This document shows, one piece after another, positions 25,689 to 36,366 of a stretch of DNA of 60,025 nucleotides. The notes under the pieces were generated by a model. It was not told where the DNA came from, made no database searches, and saw nothing but the letters and a program-made list of their open reading frames with translations. This DNA is from Alphaproteobacteria bacterium (GTDB lineage: Bacteria; Pseudomonadota; Alphaproteobacteria; JAPYRI01): positions 1 through 60,025 of the forward strand of contig JAPYRI010000006.1 in the NCBI GenBank assembly GCA_029941135.1. Reading direction: 5' to 3'. A program made the position numbers and the translations under genes. Numbering within the stretch: position 1 is the stretch's first letter; each line of letters begins with the position of its first letter.

Positions 25689-26863
25689 TCGGGCGCGTTG
25701 CGCAGAAGAAACACCGCCCCTACTGTCGCCACCACTGCCATACCCGCCATCCAATAGTAGGCGCCGCCACCAATGGCCGCATACAAGGGACCCGACGCAA
25801 ACATGGCAATGCCCATAAACACGCCCATGGAAGTGGACGCATAAACGCTTTGCGCTGTGGCCGAAAGATCGGCTGGCGTCGTGCGTTGAATTATGTGCAT
25901 GGCGGCCAAGTGTGACGCGGCATACGTCATCGCGTGGAGCAATTGAATGGCAAACAGAACCGCAAGCGAACTGGCCTCGCTCGTGACCAGCCAACGCACA
26001 ACACCCAGGGCGCAGGCGATAAGCAGCAAACGCTCAGGCCCCACCCGGGCAATCACCCGATTGCTGACAGCAAATAACAAAATTTCCGCAACCACTCCCT
26101 CGGCCCACAGGACCCCAATCATGGTTTTGCTGTAGCCTAGCGACAGCCAATGCAAGGTGGCGAAGCCATAATAAACCGCGTGGCTGGCTTGAATAAGACC
26201 CGCCACCAGCAGAAACAGTAAAAAGCGTCGTTGGAACACCAATTGTTGTGCCCGTGCCCAGGCGTGCGTGCCTTCGGCAGGTGTTAGTTTCGGTTGTTGG
26301 TCATGGGGTAGAATAAATGTGGCGAGAAAAACCACGATCGCCGCGCCGATGATCATCCACCACACAAAGATGACACTCTTGCCTTCCAAAAAAAGCCCGC
26401 CCGCAATCGCCGTCAGAATGAAAGCGACTGAACCCCACAGACGAATGCGCCCGTAGTCGAGTTTTTGATCATAGGTTGCGCGCACCGTCAGACTTTCCGC
26501 CAAAGGCATTAGTGCTGGAAAGAAGCAGGCCGACAGCATGGCGACCGGCAGCACGGTCCAAAAATTCCACGTCAGACCGTACAGTAGATAGGCTCCCACC
26601 ATACCTGCGGCCAAAAACGACATTGTCTGGTGGCGTTTGCCGCGCAAGTCGGCGAAATGAGCGGCAAGAGGCGATGCAATCACGCGAGTCAGCAAACCGA
26701 CCGCCAGCACAGTGCCGATTTCAGTCGCATCCAAGCCGCGTGCAGTCAGCCACACCGGCCAAAACGGCATCACAATGCCAACGACGAGAAACAACGCGCC
26801 GTAAAATACAGAGAGACGTATTGCCACCCACTTTGGCGGCGAAGAAGATACGGTTTGAGTCAT
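25685..26863 (-). CDS. MFS transporter, HcaT/phenylpropionate-permease-like
   Basis: 392 residues with twelve predicted helices. The N-terminal helix (LSVFYGALFLVVGIVMPFWP), the loop ADLRGKRHQ between helices 2 and 3, and YGRIRLWGSVAFILTAIAGG match the MFS_1_like/HcaT subgroup that includes 3-phenylpropionate permease. It is an inner-membrane importer driven by proton motive force. An aromatic-acid substrate would fit the phenylpropanoid genes in this window, but that is inference. It is transcribed away from pgi's end with 27 bases between them. Confidence 0.83.
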   Translation of the reverse strand: MTQTVSSSPPKWVAIRLSVFYGALFLVVGIVMPFWPVWLTARGLDATEIGTVLAVGLLTRVIASPLAAHFADLRGKRHQTMSFLAAGMVGAYLLYGLTWNFWTVLPVAMLSACFFPALMPLAESLTVRATYDQKLDYGRIRLWGSVAFILTAIAGGLFLEGKSVIFVWWMIIGAAIVVFLATFILPHDQQPKLTPAEGTHAWARAQQLVFQRRFLLFLLVAGLIQASHAVYYGFATLHWLSLGYSKTMIGVLWAEGVVAEILLFAVSNRVIARVGPERLLLIACALGVVRWLVTSEASSLAVLFAIQLLHAMTYAASHLAAMHIIQRTTPADLSATAQSVYASTSMGVFMGIAMFASGPLYAAIGGGAYYWMAGMAVVATVGAVFLLRNAPD

Positions 26864-26890
26864 AGATGTTCTGCGCAGGAAGATCCGCGC

Positions 26891-28186
26891 TCAATCTTTC
26901 ATGCGCGACAAATACGCGCGCGCCAGTACTTTACTGTCCTCGACGGCCGGTTGGTCATAGGGATCAACACCCAAAAGATCGGCGGCAATGATGGTCTCAA
27001 GCATAAAATGCATCATCAGAGCTCCGAGCGTTTTTTCGTTCAATTCATCCATTTTGAACACCCGCGTGGGCAATTTGGCCTCAATTAGAGTGTTTGCCGT
27101 GGCGCGCTGTTCGGCATCCATCAGGTCACCCATGCGCCGGCCGCTCAAATAATCGAGGCCGATGCTGCCGGCAAGTTCGGCATCAATGCGTCCGCCGGTT
27201 CCTTGGGTATCGAGCATCAGAAAAGTAAACATCTTGTCCCGCGGGCCATCCAGGTAAAGTTGGAGCTGACTGTGTTGATCGACGGTGCCCATGGCGCGAA
27301 TGGGTGTGGTGCCCTTGCCGCTTTTGCCCAGGCTCTCAGCCCACAACTGGCGATACCACAGACCAAACGGCGCGAGGCGGTCGATATAGGGCAGTAATAC
27401 TGTCGTGCCATACCCTAGTGCCGACAAGCCGACACTGACCGCAGCGCCAATCGCCGGCGCCGAGGCCGCACCGGCGGCCAAGGTTGTGTCCAGCACATGA
27501 GCTGCGCCCAAACGTATTTCTTCCGCCCTCAAACCGCGAATCATGGCCGGCAAGGCGCCAACAACCGACAAAACGGAAAAGCGCCCACCGACGTCAGGAT
27601 CATGGTCAATGACCGGAAGTCCGAAACTTTCCGCCAATTGACGCAATGGCGATGAGCCCGGCTGCGTAACGGCAATCGCATGCGCGGCCAACCCGCCATC
27701 GCCGAGGGCCCGGGTGAAGGCAGCGGCCAGCACGAGAAACTGAGCGAGTGTTTCAGCGGTGCCGCCCGACTTCGAAATAACGATGAGACCCGCGCGCTCG
27801 AAATTGAGAGCCTTGGCTAAGACATCCAATGTATGCGGGTCCACATTGTCCATGAAATGAACCCGGGGTCCCGAAATTTTAGCGAATGAATGCGTATCGG
27901 TGAGGGCGAGGATCGCCTGACCGCCTATACTTGAGCCGCCGGTGCCGAGCACCACCACGTCATCGAAATCAGTGGCAAAACGCTTAGCCAAAGGCGCAAT
28001 TAACTCCAGATCATCCCGCCGATCAGGCAAGGCGAGCAAGGGCAAACCATTTTCGGCTTTGAGCGTGGCCAGGCGTTCGACCGATGCACTCGCCCGCATG
28101 ATCAGTTGGTCGAATATTTGACGATCCAACAACCCGTCATCCACCTGCCAGGACAAACAGTCGTCCACAGTCTGTTCGTAACTCAT
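26891..28186 (-). CDS. pgi: glucose-6-phosphate isomerase
   Basis: About 431 residues from the ATG at 28186 with GAGGA upstream; the ORF extends to 28210. The phosphosugar-binding block GTGGSSIGGQAIL is near residue 90, ISKSGGTAET near 145, DVGGRFSVLS near 205, and PIRAMGTVDQHSQLQLYLDG near 300 with the catalytic His. It is shorter than E. coli Pgi and resembles the compact bacterial forms. It interconverts glucose and fructose 6-phosphate. It is divergent from a phosphofructokinase gene, so the two consecutive upper-glycolytic steps lie back to back. Confidence 0.93.
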   Translation of the reverse strand: MSYEQTVDDCLSWQVDDGLLDRQIFDQLIMRASASVERLATLKAENGLPLLALPDRRDDLELIAPLAKRFATDFDDVVVLGTGGSSIGGQAILALTDTHSFAKISGPRVHFMDNVDPHTLDVLAKALNFERAGLIVISKSGGTAETLAQFLVLAAAFTRALGDGGLAAHAIAVTQPGSSPLRQLAESFGLPVIDHDPDVGGRFSVLSVVGALPAMIRGLRAEEIRLGAAHVLDTTLAAGAASAPAIGAAVSVGLSALGYGTTVLLPYIDRLAPFGLWYRQLWAESLGKSGKGTTPIRAMGTVDQHSQLQLYLDGPRDKMFTFLMLDTQGTGGRIDAELAGSIGLDYLSGRRMGDLMDAEQRATANTLIEAKLPTRVFKMDELNEKTLGALMMHFMLETIIAADLLGVDPYDQPAVEDSKVLARAYLSRMKD

Positions 28187-28375
28187 AGATCCTCGCTTGG
28201 TCTTCCGCACTCAATACCGCCCACAATATCAGTCTGACGGGAGCATAAAGGCTTTAATCGTCACGGGACATGGTGGCGTTGCCCGCGATATAGTAAGACC
28301 TATGCAATCCTCGTTGGCGCCGGGTCTGAAAACTCCGGCTCTGGAAACAAGCCTTGTTTCGTCGGAATTTCTGTC

Positions 28376-29446
28376 ATGCCCCAATCGCCATCGCCTTCTT
28401 CAATCAAACGCATCGGCGTGCTGACCAGCGGTGGCGATTGTTCGGGCCTGAACGCGGTTATCCGGGCGGTGGTATTCAGAGCCACTCAAACCTATGAATG
28501 GCAAGTGTATGGCATTCATAGCGGCGCACTGGGGTTGATGGAGCGTCCGCTGATGTATGAGGAGCTGAATTTAAGCCGGTTCCAGGGTCATATGTTGCGC
28601 ACCGGCGGCACCATGCTGGGCACTACATCCAAGGGAGATCCGTTTCACTATCCCATGCCTGACGGCAGCTTTAAGGACCACTCGGGAGATTTCGTCAGGG
28701 GTTTTCAGGAACTGGGACTGGATGCGCTCATCGGCATAGGTGGCGATGGCAGTCTCAACTTACTGAGCCAATTGACGACCCAAGGCGGTATCGCTTTTGT
28801 CGGCATCCCCAAGACCATCGACAATGACGTGGCACTGACTGAATTCGCCGTCGGTTTTGCGACCGCAGTTAGCCATAACCGAGTGATGATCCTCGAAGTG
28901 ATGGGTCGCGATGCCGGACACATTGCGATCAGTGCTGGGCTGGCGGGCGGCGCGGACGTCATTCTGCTGCCTGAAATTCCGTATTTGGAAGAGGGTGTCA
29001 TCACTAAATTGAAATCCCTCATTGCCAGGGGCCAGAACCACGCGCTCATGGTAGTCGCCGAAGGTGTCGAGCCGACCGGCGGCAACAAAAACGACAACCG
29101 TAACGGCATTGGCGATTACCTCGGCGACGTGCTTGGCCGCCGACTCGACGCGGTTGTACGGGTCACCGTCCTTGGCCACTTGCAGCGCGGCGGGGCGCCG
29201 TGTTCCCAAGATCGTATACTGGCGCAAACCTTCGGCACGCGCGCCGTAGACATGGTTGCCGAAGGCAAACTCGATCGCATGGTGGCGTGGCGGGAACGGG
29301 GGGTGGTTGATGTTGCTCTGGACAAAGTCGTGCGCCAAGGCGAGCGTAAAGTTCTGACCGATGGCACCTACATTAGGACCGCCCGCGCGCTGGGCGTTTA
29401 CGTGGGCGAAGACCATATGCAAACGACTGCGGAGCGCGTTTCCTGA
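28376..29446 (+). CDS. pfkA: 6-phosphofructokinase (Gly104/Lys124 type)
   Basis: 356 residues. GVLTSGGDCSGLNAVIRA opens the chain, GIGGDGS is near residue 123, PKTIDNDV near 143, EVMGRDAGHIA near 175, and VLGHLQRGGAP near 260. GGDG keeps the Gly expected of ATP-dependent enzymes, whereas the Lys of PKTIDND is the residue usual in pyrophosphate-dependent ones. Such mixed-residue enzymes form a separate group, so the phosphoryl donor should be regarded as open. Many alphaproteobacteria lack phosphofructokinase and use the Entner-Doudoroff route. The stop overlaps the ATG of the oppB-like gene (TGATG). Confidence 0.92.
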   Translation: MPQSPSPSSIKRIGVLTSGGDCSGLNAVIRAVVFRATQTYEWQVYGIHSGALGLMERPLMYEELNLSRFQGHMLRTGGTMLGTTSKGDPFHYPMPDGSFKDHSGDFVRGFQELGLDALIGIGGDGSLNLLSQLTTQGGIAFVGIPKTIDNDVALTEFAVGFATAVSHNRVMILEVMGRDAGHIAISAGLAGGADVILLPEIPYLEEGVITKLKSLIARGQNHALMVVAEGVEPTGGNKNDNRNGIGDYLGDVLGRRLDAVVRVTVLGHLQRGGAPCSQDRILAQTFGTRAVDMVAEGKLDRMVAWRERGVVDVALDKVVRQGERKVLTDGTYIRTARALGVYVGEDHMQTTAERVS

Positions 29447-30369
29447 TGCTGCGATACGGTCTGAGCCGGGTGCGCAACGCCGTGCCCACCCTGTTGATCA
29501 TAGTCACCATTGCCTTTTTCATGGTGCGACTAGCGCCCGGGGGACCGTTCGACGCCGAGCGCTCGTTGCCGCCGGAAATCGAGAAAAATCTCGCCGCCGC
29601 TTATCACTTGGACGAACCCCTACCCGCCCAGTACGTGCGCTACTTGAGTAATATCGTACGTGGAGACTTTGGGCCCTCGTTTAGATATCGGGACCATACG
29701 GTTAGCGAGCTGATTGCCATCGGTTTTCCGGTGTCGCTCAAACTAGGGATCGCAGCGATAGTGCTCGCCCTAGTTTTCGGCACTCTCCTTGGCAGTTTGG
29801 CGGCACTGCGGCAAAATTCTAGTGTCGATTACGGCGTTATGGGTACCGCTATGCTGGGGATTGCCATACCGGGTTTTGTCGTCGCCCCCCTGCTTAGCCT
29901 CGTGTTCGGCGTGCATTTGGGGTGGTTGCCTGCAGGCGGCTGGGAGGGCGGCGCGGTGCGCAATATGGTTTTACCGGTCACCGCGCTTGCGCTGCCGCAG
30001 ATTGCAGTGATCGCGCGCCTCACACGTGGAAGCATGATTGAAATTCTGCATTCAGATTTTATTCGCACGGCACACGCGAAGGGATTGCCCGCGCGTCTCG
30101 TTGTTTTTCGTCATGCACTGCCGGGCGCCCTGATGCCGGTGGTGTCTTACCTGGGGCCGGCGGTTGCCGGCATTGTCACTGGCTCGGTGGTCATCGAGCA
30201 AATTTTCGGGCTGCCAGGAATTGGGCGCTTTTTCATTCAGGGGGCGCTCAATCGGGACTACACTCTGGTTACTGGCGTTGTCATCTTCTACGGATCATTA
30301 CTCATTACCGCCAATTTGATTGTCGACCTGGTCTATGGCTGGCTTGACCCGCGGGTGCGCTATGAGTGA
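29446..30369 (+). CDS. oligopeptide/dipeptide ABC transporter permease (OppB/DppB-like)
   Basis: 307 residues with six membrane helices. The N-terminus LRYGLSRVRNAVPTLLII is typical, followed by PGGPFDAER, the family motif LDEPLPAQYVRYL, and the EAA loop IRTAHAKGLPARLVVFRHALPG near 215. With the following permease and two ATPases it forms an importer for peptides or related solutes. It starts inside the pfk stop codon (TGATG), so the transporter is read with the glycolytic gene. Confidence 0.92.
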   Translation: MLRYGLSRVRNAVPTLLIIVTIAFFMVRLAPGGPFDAERSLPPEIEKNLAAAYHLDEPLPAQYVRYLSNIVRGDFGPSFRYRDHTVSELIAIGFPVSLKLGIAAIVLALVFGTLLGSLAALRQNSSVDYGVMGTAMLGIAIPGFVVAPLLSLVFGVHLGWLPAGGWEGGAVRNMVLPVTALALPQIAVIARLTRGSMIEILHSDFIRTAHAKGLPARLVVFRHALPGALMPVVSYLGPAVAGIVTGSVVIEQIFGLPGIGRFFIQGALNRDYTLVTGVVIFYGSLLITANLIVDLVYGWLDPRVRYE

Positions 30370-31255
30370 GAGCGACGTCGCCGTTCAGGAATTAGCCAAA
30401 GCAGGTGGTGGGCGCAGCTTATGGCAGGATGCCTGGCGCCGGCTGTTCCGCAACCGGGCTGCGGTTGCGAGCATGGCGGTTTTGACACTGATCACGTTGG
30501 CATCTGTCTTTGGACCGCTCTTGAGCCCCCACCCAGTCGACAAAATTTATTGGGACTTGATCGGCTCACCCCCGGATTGGCAAAACGGCTTCTACTTTGG
30601 TGCTGATGCAAATGGCCGGGACTTACTGGTGCGAACCCTGTACGGCGGCCGTATATCTTTGCTGGTCGGCTTGGTTGCAACCCTGGTCGCCCTGCTGGTT
30701 GGTGTCAGCTACGGCGCGATTTCGGGCTACGTAGGAGGTCGCATCGACAACCTGATGATGCGGTTTGTCGATATCCTGTACGCCATTCCGTTCATGTTTT
30801 TTGTTATTCTGCTGATGGTGTTTTTTGGCCGCAACATTATCCTCATCTTTCTTGCTATCGGCGGAGTCGAGTGGCTTGATATGGCCCGCATTGTGCGCGG
30901 CCAAACTCTCAGCCTGCGGGAAAAAGAATTTGTCGAAGCCGCGGTCGCGTCGGGTGTGCGCGGTGCCGCCATTGTGCGCCGCCACGTGATCCCCAATACC
31001 CTGGGACCGGTGATGGTTTACATGACGCTCCTGGTGCCCAAGGTCATTTTGGTCGAGAGTTTCCTGAGTTTCCTTGGCTTAGGGGTTCAGGAACCGATGA
31101 CCAGTTGGGGCGTGTTGATCAGCGAGGGCGCCCGCCAAATGGAAGAAGCGCCGTGGATGATGGCGTTTCCGGCGGCGATTTTGGGGGTCACTTTGTTGTG
31201 CCTTAATTTTATTGGCGACGGATTGCGCGATGCGCTCGATCCTCGTGACCGCTGA
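30362..31255 (+). CDS. oligopeptide/dipeptide ABC transporter permease (OppC/DppC-like)
   Basis: 297 residues from the ATG at 30362, overlapping the upstream stop by eight bases. N-terminal OppC region (WRRLFRNRAAVASMAVL), then GADANGRDLLVRTLYGGRISL, five to six helices, and the EAA loop FVEAAVASGVRGAAIVRRHVIP near 195. Partner of the preceding permease. The long upstream extension of the frame (to 30320) lacks a ribosome binding site. Confidence 0.92.
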   Translation: MSESDVAVQELAKAGGGRSLWQDAWRRLFRNRAAVASMAVLTLITLASVFGPLLSPHPVDKIYWDLIGSPPDWQNGFYFGADANGRDLLVRTLYGGRISLLVGLVATLVALLVGVSYGAISGYVGGRIDNLMMRFVDILYAIPFMFFVILLMVFFGRNIILIFLAIGGVEWLDMARIVRGQTLSLREKEFVEAAVASGVRGAAIVRRHVIPNTLGPVMVYMTLLVPKVILVESFLSFLGLGVQEPMTSWGVLISEGARQMEEAPWMMAFPAAILGVTLLCLNFIGDGLRDALDPRDR

Positions 31256-31272
31256 TGGCGCGAGGGGACACC

Positions 31273-32295
31273 ATGGAACCGCTTCTTGTGGTCGACGATT
31301 TGCACACCTTGTTCACCAGCCCCGGGGGCGACGTGACGGCGGTAAACGGCGTGTCGTTCGAGATCAAACCCGGTGAAACCGTGGGCGTAGTCGGCGAGTC
31401 AGGCTCGGGCAAAAGTCAAACATTTATGTCGATTCTTGGACTTTTAGCCGCCAACGGTGTCGCCACCGGCAGTGCCCGTTTTAACGGACAGGAACTGATA
31501 GGCGCGTCAAATAAGGATCTCAACAAAGTCCGTGGACGTGCCATTGGCATAGTGTTTCAAGACCCTATGACTTCGTTGAACCCTTACCTGACTATTGGCC
31601 GACAATTGACCGAAATGTTGATGGTGCACCGAAATACATCCGCCAAAGACGCCCGCTATGCCGCCGCACAGGCGCTCAGTACTGTTGGCTTACCGGGTCC
31701 CTCCGCTCAATTGAGCCGTTACGCCCATGAGCTGTCAGGCGGCATGCGCCAAAGGGTGATGATTGCCATGGCCCTGATTGCTGATCCGCAATTGCTCATT
31801 GCCGACGAACCCACAACGGCCTTGGATGTCACCGTTCAGGCGCAGATATTGGAGTTGTTGCGCAATATCGGCCGGGACCGGCAGCGCTCGATCATCCTCA
31901 TCAGTCACGATTTCGGCGTCGTTGCCGGCCTCGCCGACCGGATATTGGTTATGTATGCGGGCACAATCGTCGAAGAAGGTCCTGCGGCCGACGTGTTCCA
32001 ATCGCCGCGTCATCCTTACACTCAGGCGCTTATGGCGTGTACACGCGGTCTTGACCCTGAGTCAAACGAGGCACCTAATCCAGAACTTCCGACCGGACAT
32101 TTGCCAACCATCCCCGGTCAGCCACCTGACCTACGACGTCTGCCTATGGGGTGTGCTTTTCAACCCCGGTGCAGCCAAGCCCGTGCCCGCTGTTTATTGA
32201 GCGCGCCCGAAAGTTACCCAGTTGGAGACGAGCGCCGTTCCTCATGTTTTCTCGAACGCGAAGGCATGGCACCCTCCTTGGTGCCGTCACCATGA
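31273..32295 (+). CDS. oligopeptide ABC transporter ATP-binding protein (OppD/DppD-like)
   Basis: About 340 residues from the ATG at 31273, chosen for its GAGGGG site; an ATG at 31255 overlapping the previous stop is the alternative. Walker [12 protein letters not shown]-loop [11 protein letters not shown], signature LSGGMRQRV, Walker [13 protein letters not shown] and the H-loop ISHD are all intact. The C-terminal oligopeptide-type extension has the Cys cluster [14 protein letters not shown] expected for an iron-sulfur or zinc site. It overlaps the next ATPase gene by ATGA. Confidence 0.93.
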   Translation: MEPLLVVDDLHTLFTSPGGDVTAVNGVSFEIKPGETVGVVGESGSGKSQTFMSILGLLAANGVATGSARFNGQELIGASNKDLNKVRGRAIGIVFQDPMTSLNPYLTIGRQLTEMLMVHRNTSAKDARYAAAQALSTVGLPGPSAQLSRYAHELSGGMRQRVMIAMALIADPQLLIADEPTTALDVTVQAQILELLRNIGRDRQRSIILISHDFGVVAGLADRILVMYAGTIVEEGPAADVFQSPRHPYTQALMACTRGLDPESNEAPNPELPTGHLPTIPGQPPDLRRLPMGCAFQPRCSQARARCLLSAPESYPVGDERRSSCFLEREGMAPSLVPSP

Positions 32296-33251
32296 GTGAT
32301 CAATTACTTGCCGTGCGCCACCTGCGGGTGCTGTTCCCGCTTAAAGGGGGCCAGAGCGTGCATGCGGTGGACGACGTATCGTTTGGATTACGCGACCGTG
32401 AGTCCCTAGGCATTGTCGGCGAATCCGGTTGCGGCAAGTCGACCCTCGCCCGCGCGGTGATGAACCTGCAAGCACTCACCAGCGGACAAATTATATGGCG
32501 CGGCGTGTTTATAGATACGCTCAAACGGCGTGAGCTGCGCGACCGGCGCCGCGAATTTCAAATGATCTTTCAAGACCCGCTCGCATCCCTCGACCCGCGT
32601 ATGACAGTGGCGAAATTAGTGGCCGAGCCCCTGCGCGCCCTGCGTCCCAATTTGCGGACTGAGGAAGTGCGCAGCATGGTCAATTCGATAATTGATCGCG
32701 TAGGATTGGATGTGTCGGCCTTGGACCGTTATCCCCACGAATTTTCCGGCGGGCAATGTCAACGCATCAGCATCGCCCGCGCCCTGGTGGTTGAACCCAA
32801 ACTTTTGGTGTGCGACGAGCCGGTCAGTGCCCTCGATGTTTCGGTACAGGCGCAAATTCTCAATCTACTCAAGGAGTTGCAGGAAAGCTGCGACCTGAGC
32901 CTGATATTCATTTCACACGACCTGTCGGTGGTACGCCACATGAGCGATCGGGTGATGGTGCTCTATTTAGGTAAGATTATGGAGTTGGGTGACCGGGATC
33001 GGTTGCTCAACAATCCGCGCCACCCTTACACCCGTGCCCTCATAAATTCCGCGCCGGCTCCTGACCCGAACAAGGAGCGCGACCGCCTCGCACCACTTCT
33101 TGAAGGCGAAGTGCCGTCTCCCATCAACCCACCGTCAGGCTGCGTGTTCAGGACGCGCTGCCCCAAAGCGGCAGAGCGTTGCGCCAAGGATGTACCCGAC
33201 CTGCGCCCCATCGGCCCCGGCCAGAACGTCGCCTGCCACTTTCCGGAGTAA
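32292..33251 (+). CDS. oligopeptide ABC transporter ATP-binding protein (OppF/DppF-like)
   Basis: 319 residues from the ATG at 32292 (ATGA overlap). Walker A GESGCGKST, Q-loop IFQDPLASLDP, signature FSGGQCQRISIARAL, Walker B LLVCDEPVSALD, H-loop ISHDLSVV, and the C-terminal Cys-rich tail (GCVFRTRCPKAAERC). It completes an oppBCDF set. No substrate-binding protein gene follows; the next gene is a decayed monooxygenase, so the transporter must borrow a binding protein encoded elsewhere or be impaired. Confidence 0.93.
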   Translation: MSDQLLAVRHLRVLFPLKGGQSVHAVDDVSFGLRDRESLGIVGESGCGKSTLARAVMNLQALTSGQIIWRGVFIDTLKRRELRDRRREFQMIFQDPLASLDPRMTVAKLVAEPLRALRPNLRTEEVRSMVNSIIDRVGLDVSALDRYPHEFSGGQCQRISIARALVVEPKLLVCDEPVSALDVSVQAQILNLLKELQESCDLSLIFISHDLSVVRHMSDRVMVLYLGKIMELGDRDRLLNNPRHPYTRALINSAPAPDPNKERDRLAPLLEGEVPSPINPPSGCVFRTRCPKAAERCAKDVPDLRPIGPGQNVACHFPE

Positions 33252-33283
33252 TCGGTTTTTTTGGTGGCGAGATTTAGGTATTA

Positions 33284-33304
33284 TCAGGTCATTCATTGAC
33301 CTGA
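33284..33304. promoter_or_regulatory. 8-bp inverted repeat upstream of the monooxygenase relic
   Basis: TCAGGTCA and TGACCTGA flank a TTCAT spacer immediately before the AAGGGG ribosome binding site of the decayed monooxygenase. Its place suggests an operator or a leader hairpin that once controlled that gene. Confidence 0.45.
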
Positions 33305-33314
33305 AAAGGGGTGA

Positions 33315-34357
<1,043 letters not shown>

Positions 34358-34364
34358 GGCGAGC

Positions 34365-36266
34365 CTACTTCTCTTTCGCGTAACCCAATTCTTTTAAGGC
34401 ATCGCTAATTTCGTCGAGGATGACCGGGTCATCGATGGTCGCGGGTATTTTGAAGCTTTCGCCGTCGGCGATCTTGCGCATGGTGCCGCGCAAGACCTTG
34501 CCCGAGCGCGTTTTGGGCAGGCGTGCAACCACGGTCACTATCTTGAACGCTGCCACCGGGCCGATGGTATCACGCACCAATTGTACGATTTCGACGCAAA
34601 TCTCATATTCCGGTCGGTTAACGCCCGCGTTTAAGACCGCGAAGCCCAACGGCACCTGGCCCTTCAACGCATCGGCCACGCCAATGACCGCGCATTCGGC
34701 CACATCCTGGTGGCTCGCCACCACTTCTTCCATACCGCCGGTGGACAGGCGGTGCCCGGCCACGTTGATGATGTCGTCGGTACGGCTCATCACATAAAAG
34801 TAACCGTTTTCATCTTCGTAACCCGCATCGGCAGTTTTGTAGAAGCCGGGGAATTCGCTGAGGTACGATGAAATATAGCCATCGTCGTTGTGCCAAAGCG
34901 TTGGCAAACAGCCAGGCGGCAAGGGAAGTTTGACCGATATGGCGCCAATGTCGCCCGCCGCAACCCGGTTGCAGTTCTCATCCAGCACTTGAATGTCGTA
35001 GCCCGGCACGGGCTTCGTGGGCGAGCCGTGTTTGACCGGCAAAGTCCCCAGGCCGACGCAATTCGCCAAGGCTGGCCAGCCGGTTTCGGTTTGCCACCAG
35101 TGGTCGAGCACCGGCACTTTCAGTTTATCCTCGGCCCACTGGATGGTGTCCGGGTCGGCGCGCTCACCGGCCAAAAACAAGGTTTCGAATTTGCTGAGGT
35201 CGTATTTTTTCAAATACTCGCCCTTGGGGTCATCGCGTTTGATGGCGCGGAACGCGGTCGGCGCCGTGAACATGGCCTTGACCCCGTGTTCTTCGATCAC
35301 CCGCCAATAGACGCCGGGGTCTGGGGTGCCGACGGGCTTGCCTTCAAACAGAACGCTGGTCGCACCGTGTACTAAGGGGCCGTAGACGATGTACGAATGT
35401 CCAACCACCCAGCCGACATCAGATGCCGCCCACCACACGTCGCCGGGGTCGATGCCATAGACATTTTTCATGCTCCATTTGAGCACCACCATATGACCGC
35501 CGTTGTCGCGCACCACGCCTTTGGGCACACCGGTCGTGCCCGAGGTGTAGATAATGTAAAGCGGATCGGTTGCCGCCACCGGCACGCATTCAGCGGGCTC
35601 TGCGTTGGCCACTGCATCGTTCCAGTCGATATCCCGTCCCAGCACCATGTCCGCCACTTGCTGCTCGCGCTGATGAATGATGCAATGCGTCGGTTTCTCG
35701 GTTGCCACCTCGATTGCCTGATCCAGGAGCGGCTTGTAGGCAACAATGCGGCCCGGCTCGATGCCGCACGAGGAGGCGACAATCACTTTCGGTTTGGCGT
35801 CGTTGATGCGGGTGGTGAGTTCGTTTGCGGCAAACCCGCCGAACACAACCGAGTGTATCGCGCCCAGGCGCGCGCAGGCGAGCATGGCGATTGCCGCTTG
35901 CGGCGACAGCGACATGTAGATGAGCACCCGGTCTCCCTTCTCGACGCCCAAGTTGCGCAGGGCACCTGCAAACACCGCCACCTGATCGCGCAGCTCGCGA
36001 TAGCTGAATTTTTCGATCTTGCCGGTGATTGGGCTGTCGTAGATGAGCGCGGTCTGGTCGGCGCGGCCGCCATCCACATGACGGTCCAAAGCATTGTAGC
36101 AGGTGTTGACCACGCCGCCGGTGAACCAGCGATAGAACGGAGCGTTGCTGTCATCCAGCACCTTGTCCCAAGGCTCATACCAATCGATGTCCCTTGCCGC
36201 TTCGGCCCAGAACCCCTCGGGGTCATCAAGCGAGCGCCGATAAACTTCATCGTAGCGGTTGGTCAT
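34365..36266 (-). CDS. prpE: propionyl-CoA synthetase
   Basis: 633 residues of the acetyl/propionyl-CoA synthetase family. It has PFYRWFTGGVVNTCYNALD at the N-terminus, the P-loop YTSGTTGVPKGVVRDNGGH near 240, the adenine/acyl pocket DVGWVVGHSYIVYGPLVHG near 285, WWQTETGWP near 405, and the catalytic Lys in KTRSGKVLRG near 590. The TGVPKGV-RDNGGH block is typical of PrpE rather than Acs. It converts propionate, CoA and ATP to propionyl-CoA. It is downstream of two acetoacetate-decarboxylase-family genes on the same strand, with a 100-base gap. Confidence 0.93.
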   Translation of the reverse strand: MTNRYDEVYRRSLDDPEGFWAEAARDIDWYEPWDKVLDDSNAPFYRWFTGGVVNTCYNALDRHVDGGRADQTALIYDSPITGKIEKFSYRELRDQVAVFAGALRNLGVEKGDRVLIYMSLSPQAAIAMLACARLGAIHSVVFGGFAANELTTRINDAKPKVIVASSCGIEPGRIVAYKPLLDQAIEVATEKPTHCIIHQREQQVADMVLGRDIDWNDAVANAEPAECVPVAATDPLYIIYTSGTTGVPKGVVRDNGGHMVVLKWSMKNVYGIDPGDVWWAASDVGWVVGHSYIVYGPLVHGATSVLFEGKPVGTPDPGVYWRVIEEHGVKAMFTAPTAFRAIKRDDPKGEYLKKYDLSKFETLFLAGERADPDTIQWAEDKLKVPVLDHWWQTETGWPALANCVGLGTLPVKHGSPTKPVPGYDIQVLDENCNRVAAGDIGAISVKLPLPPGCLPTLWHNDDGYISSYLSEFPGFYKTADAGYEDENGYFYVMSRTDDIINVAGHRLSTGGMEEVVASHQDVAECAVIGVADALKGQVPLGFAVLNAGVNRPEYEICVEIVQLVRDTIGPVAAFKIVTVVARLPKTRSGKVLRGTMRKIADGESFKIPATIDDPVILDEISDALKELGYAKEK

Positions 36267-36366
36267 TTCTTAGAGACTCCCGTCCTATTATTCGCCCTCA
36301 ATAACCCGTGCCGTTGCGGGCGTATCTCCTGCCACGACGCGTTCTAAATTTGGCCCTCGACCGTGT

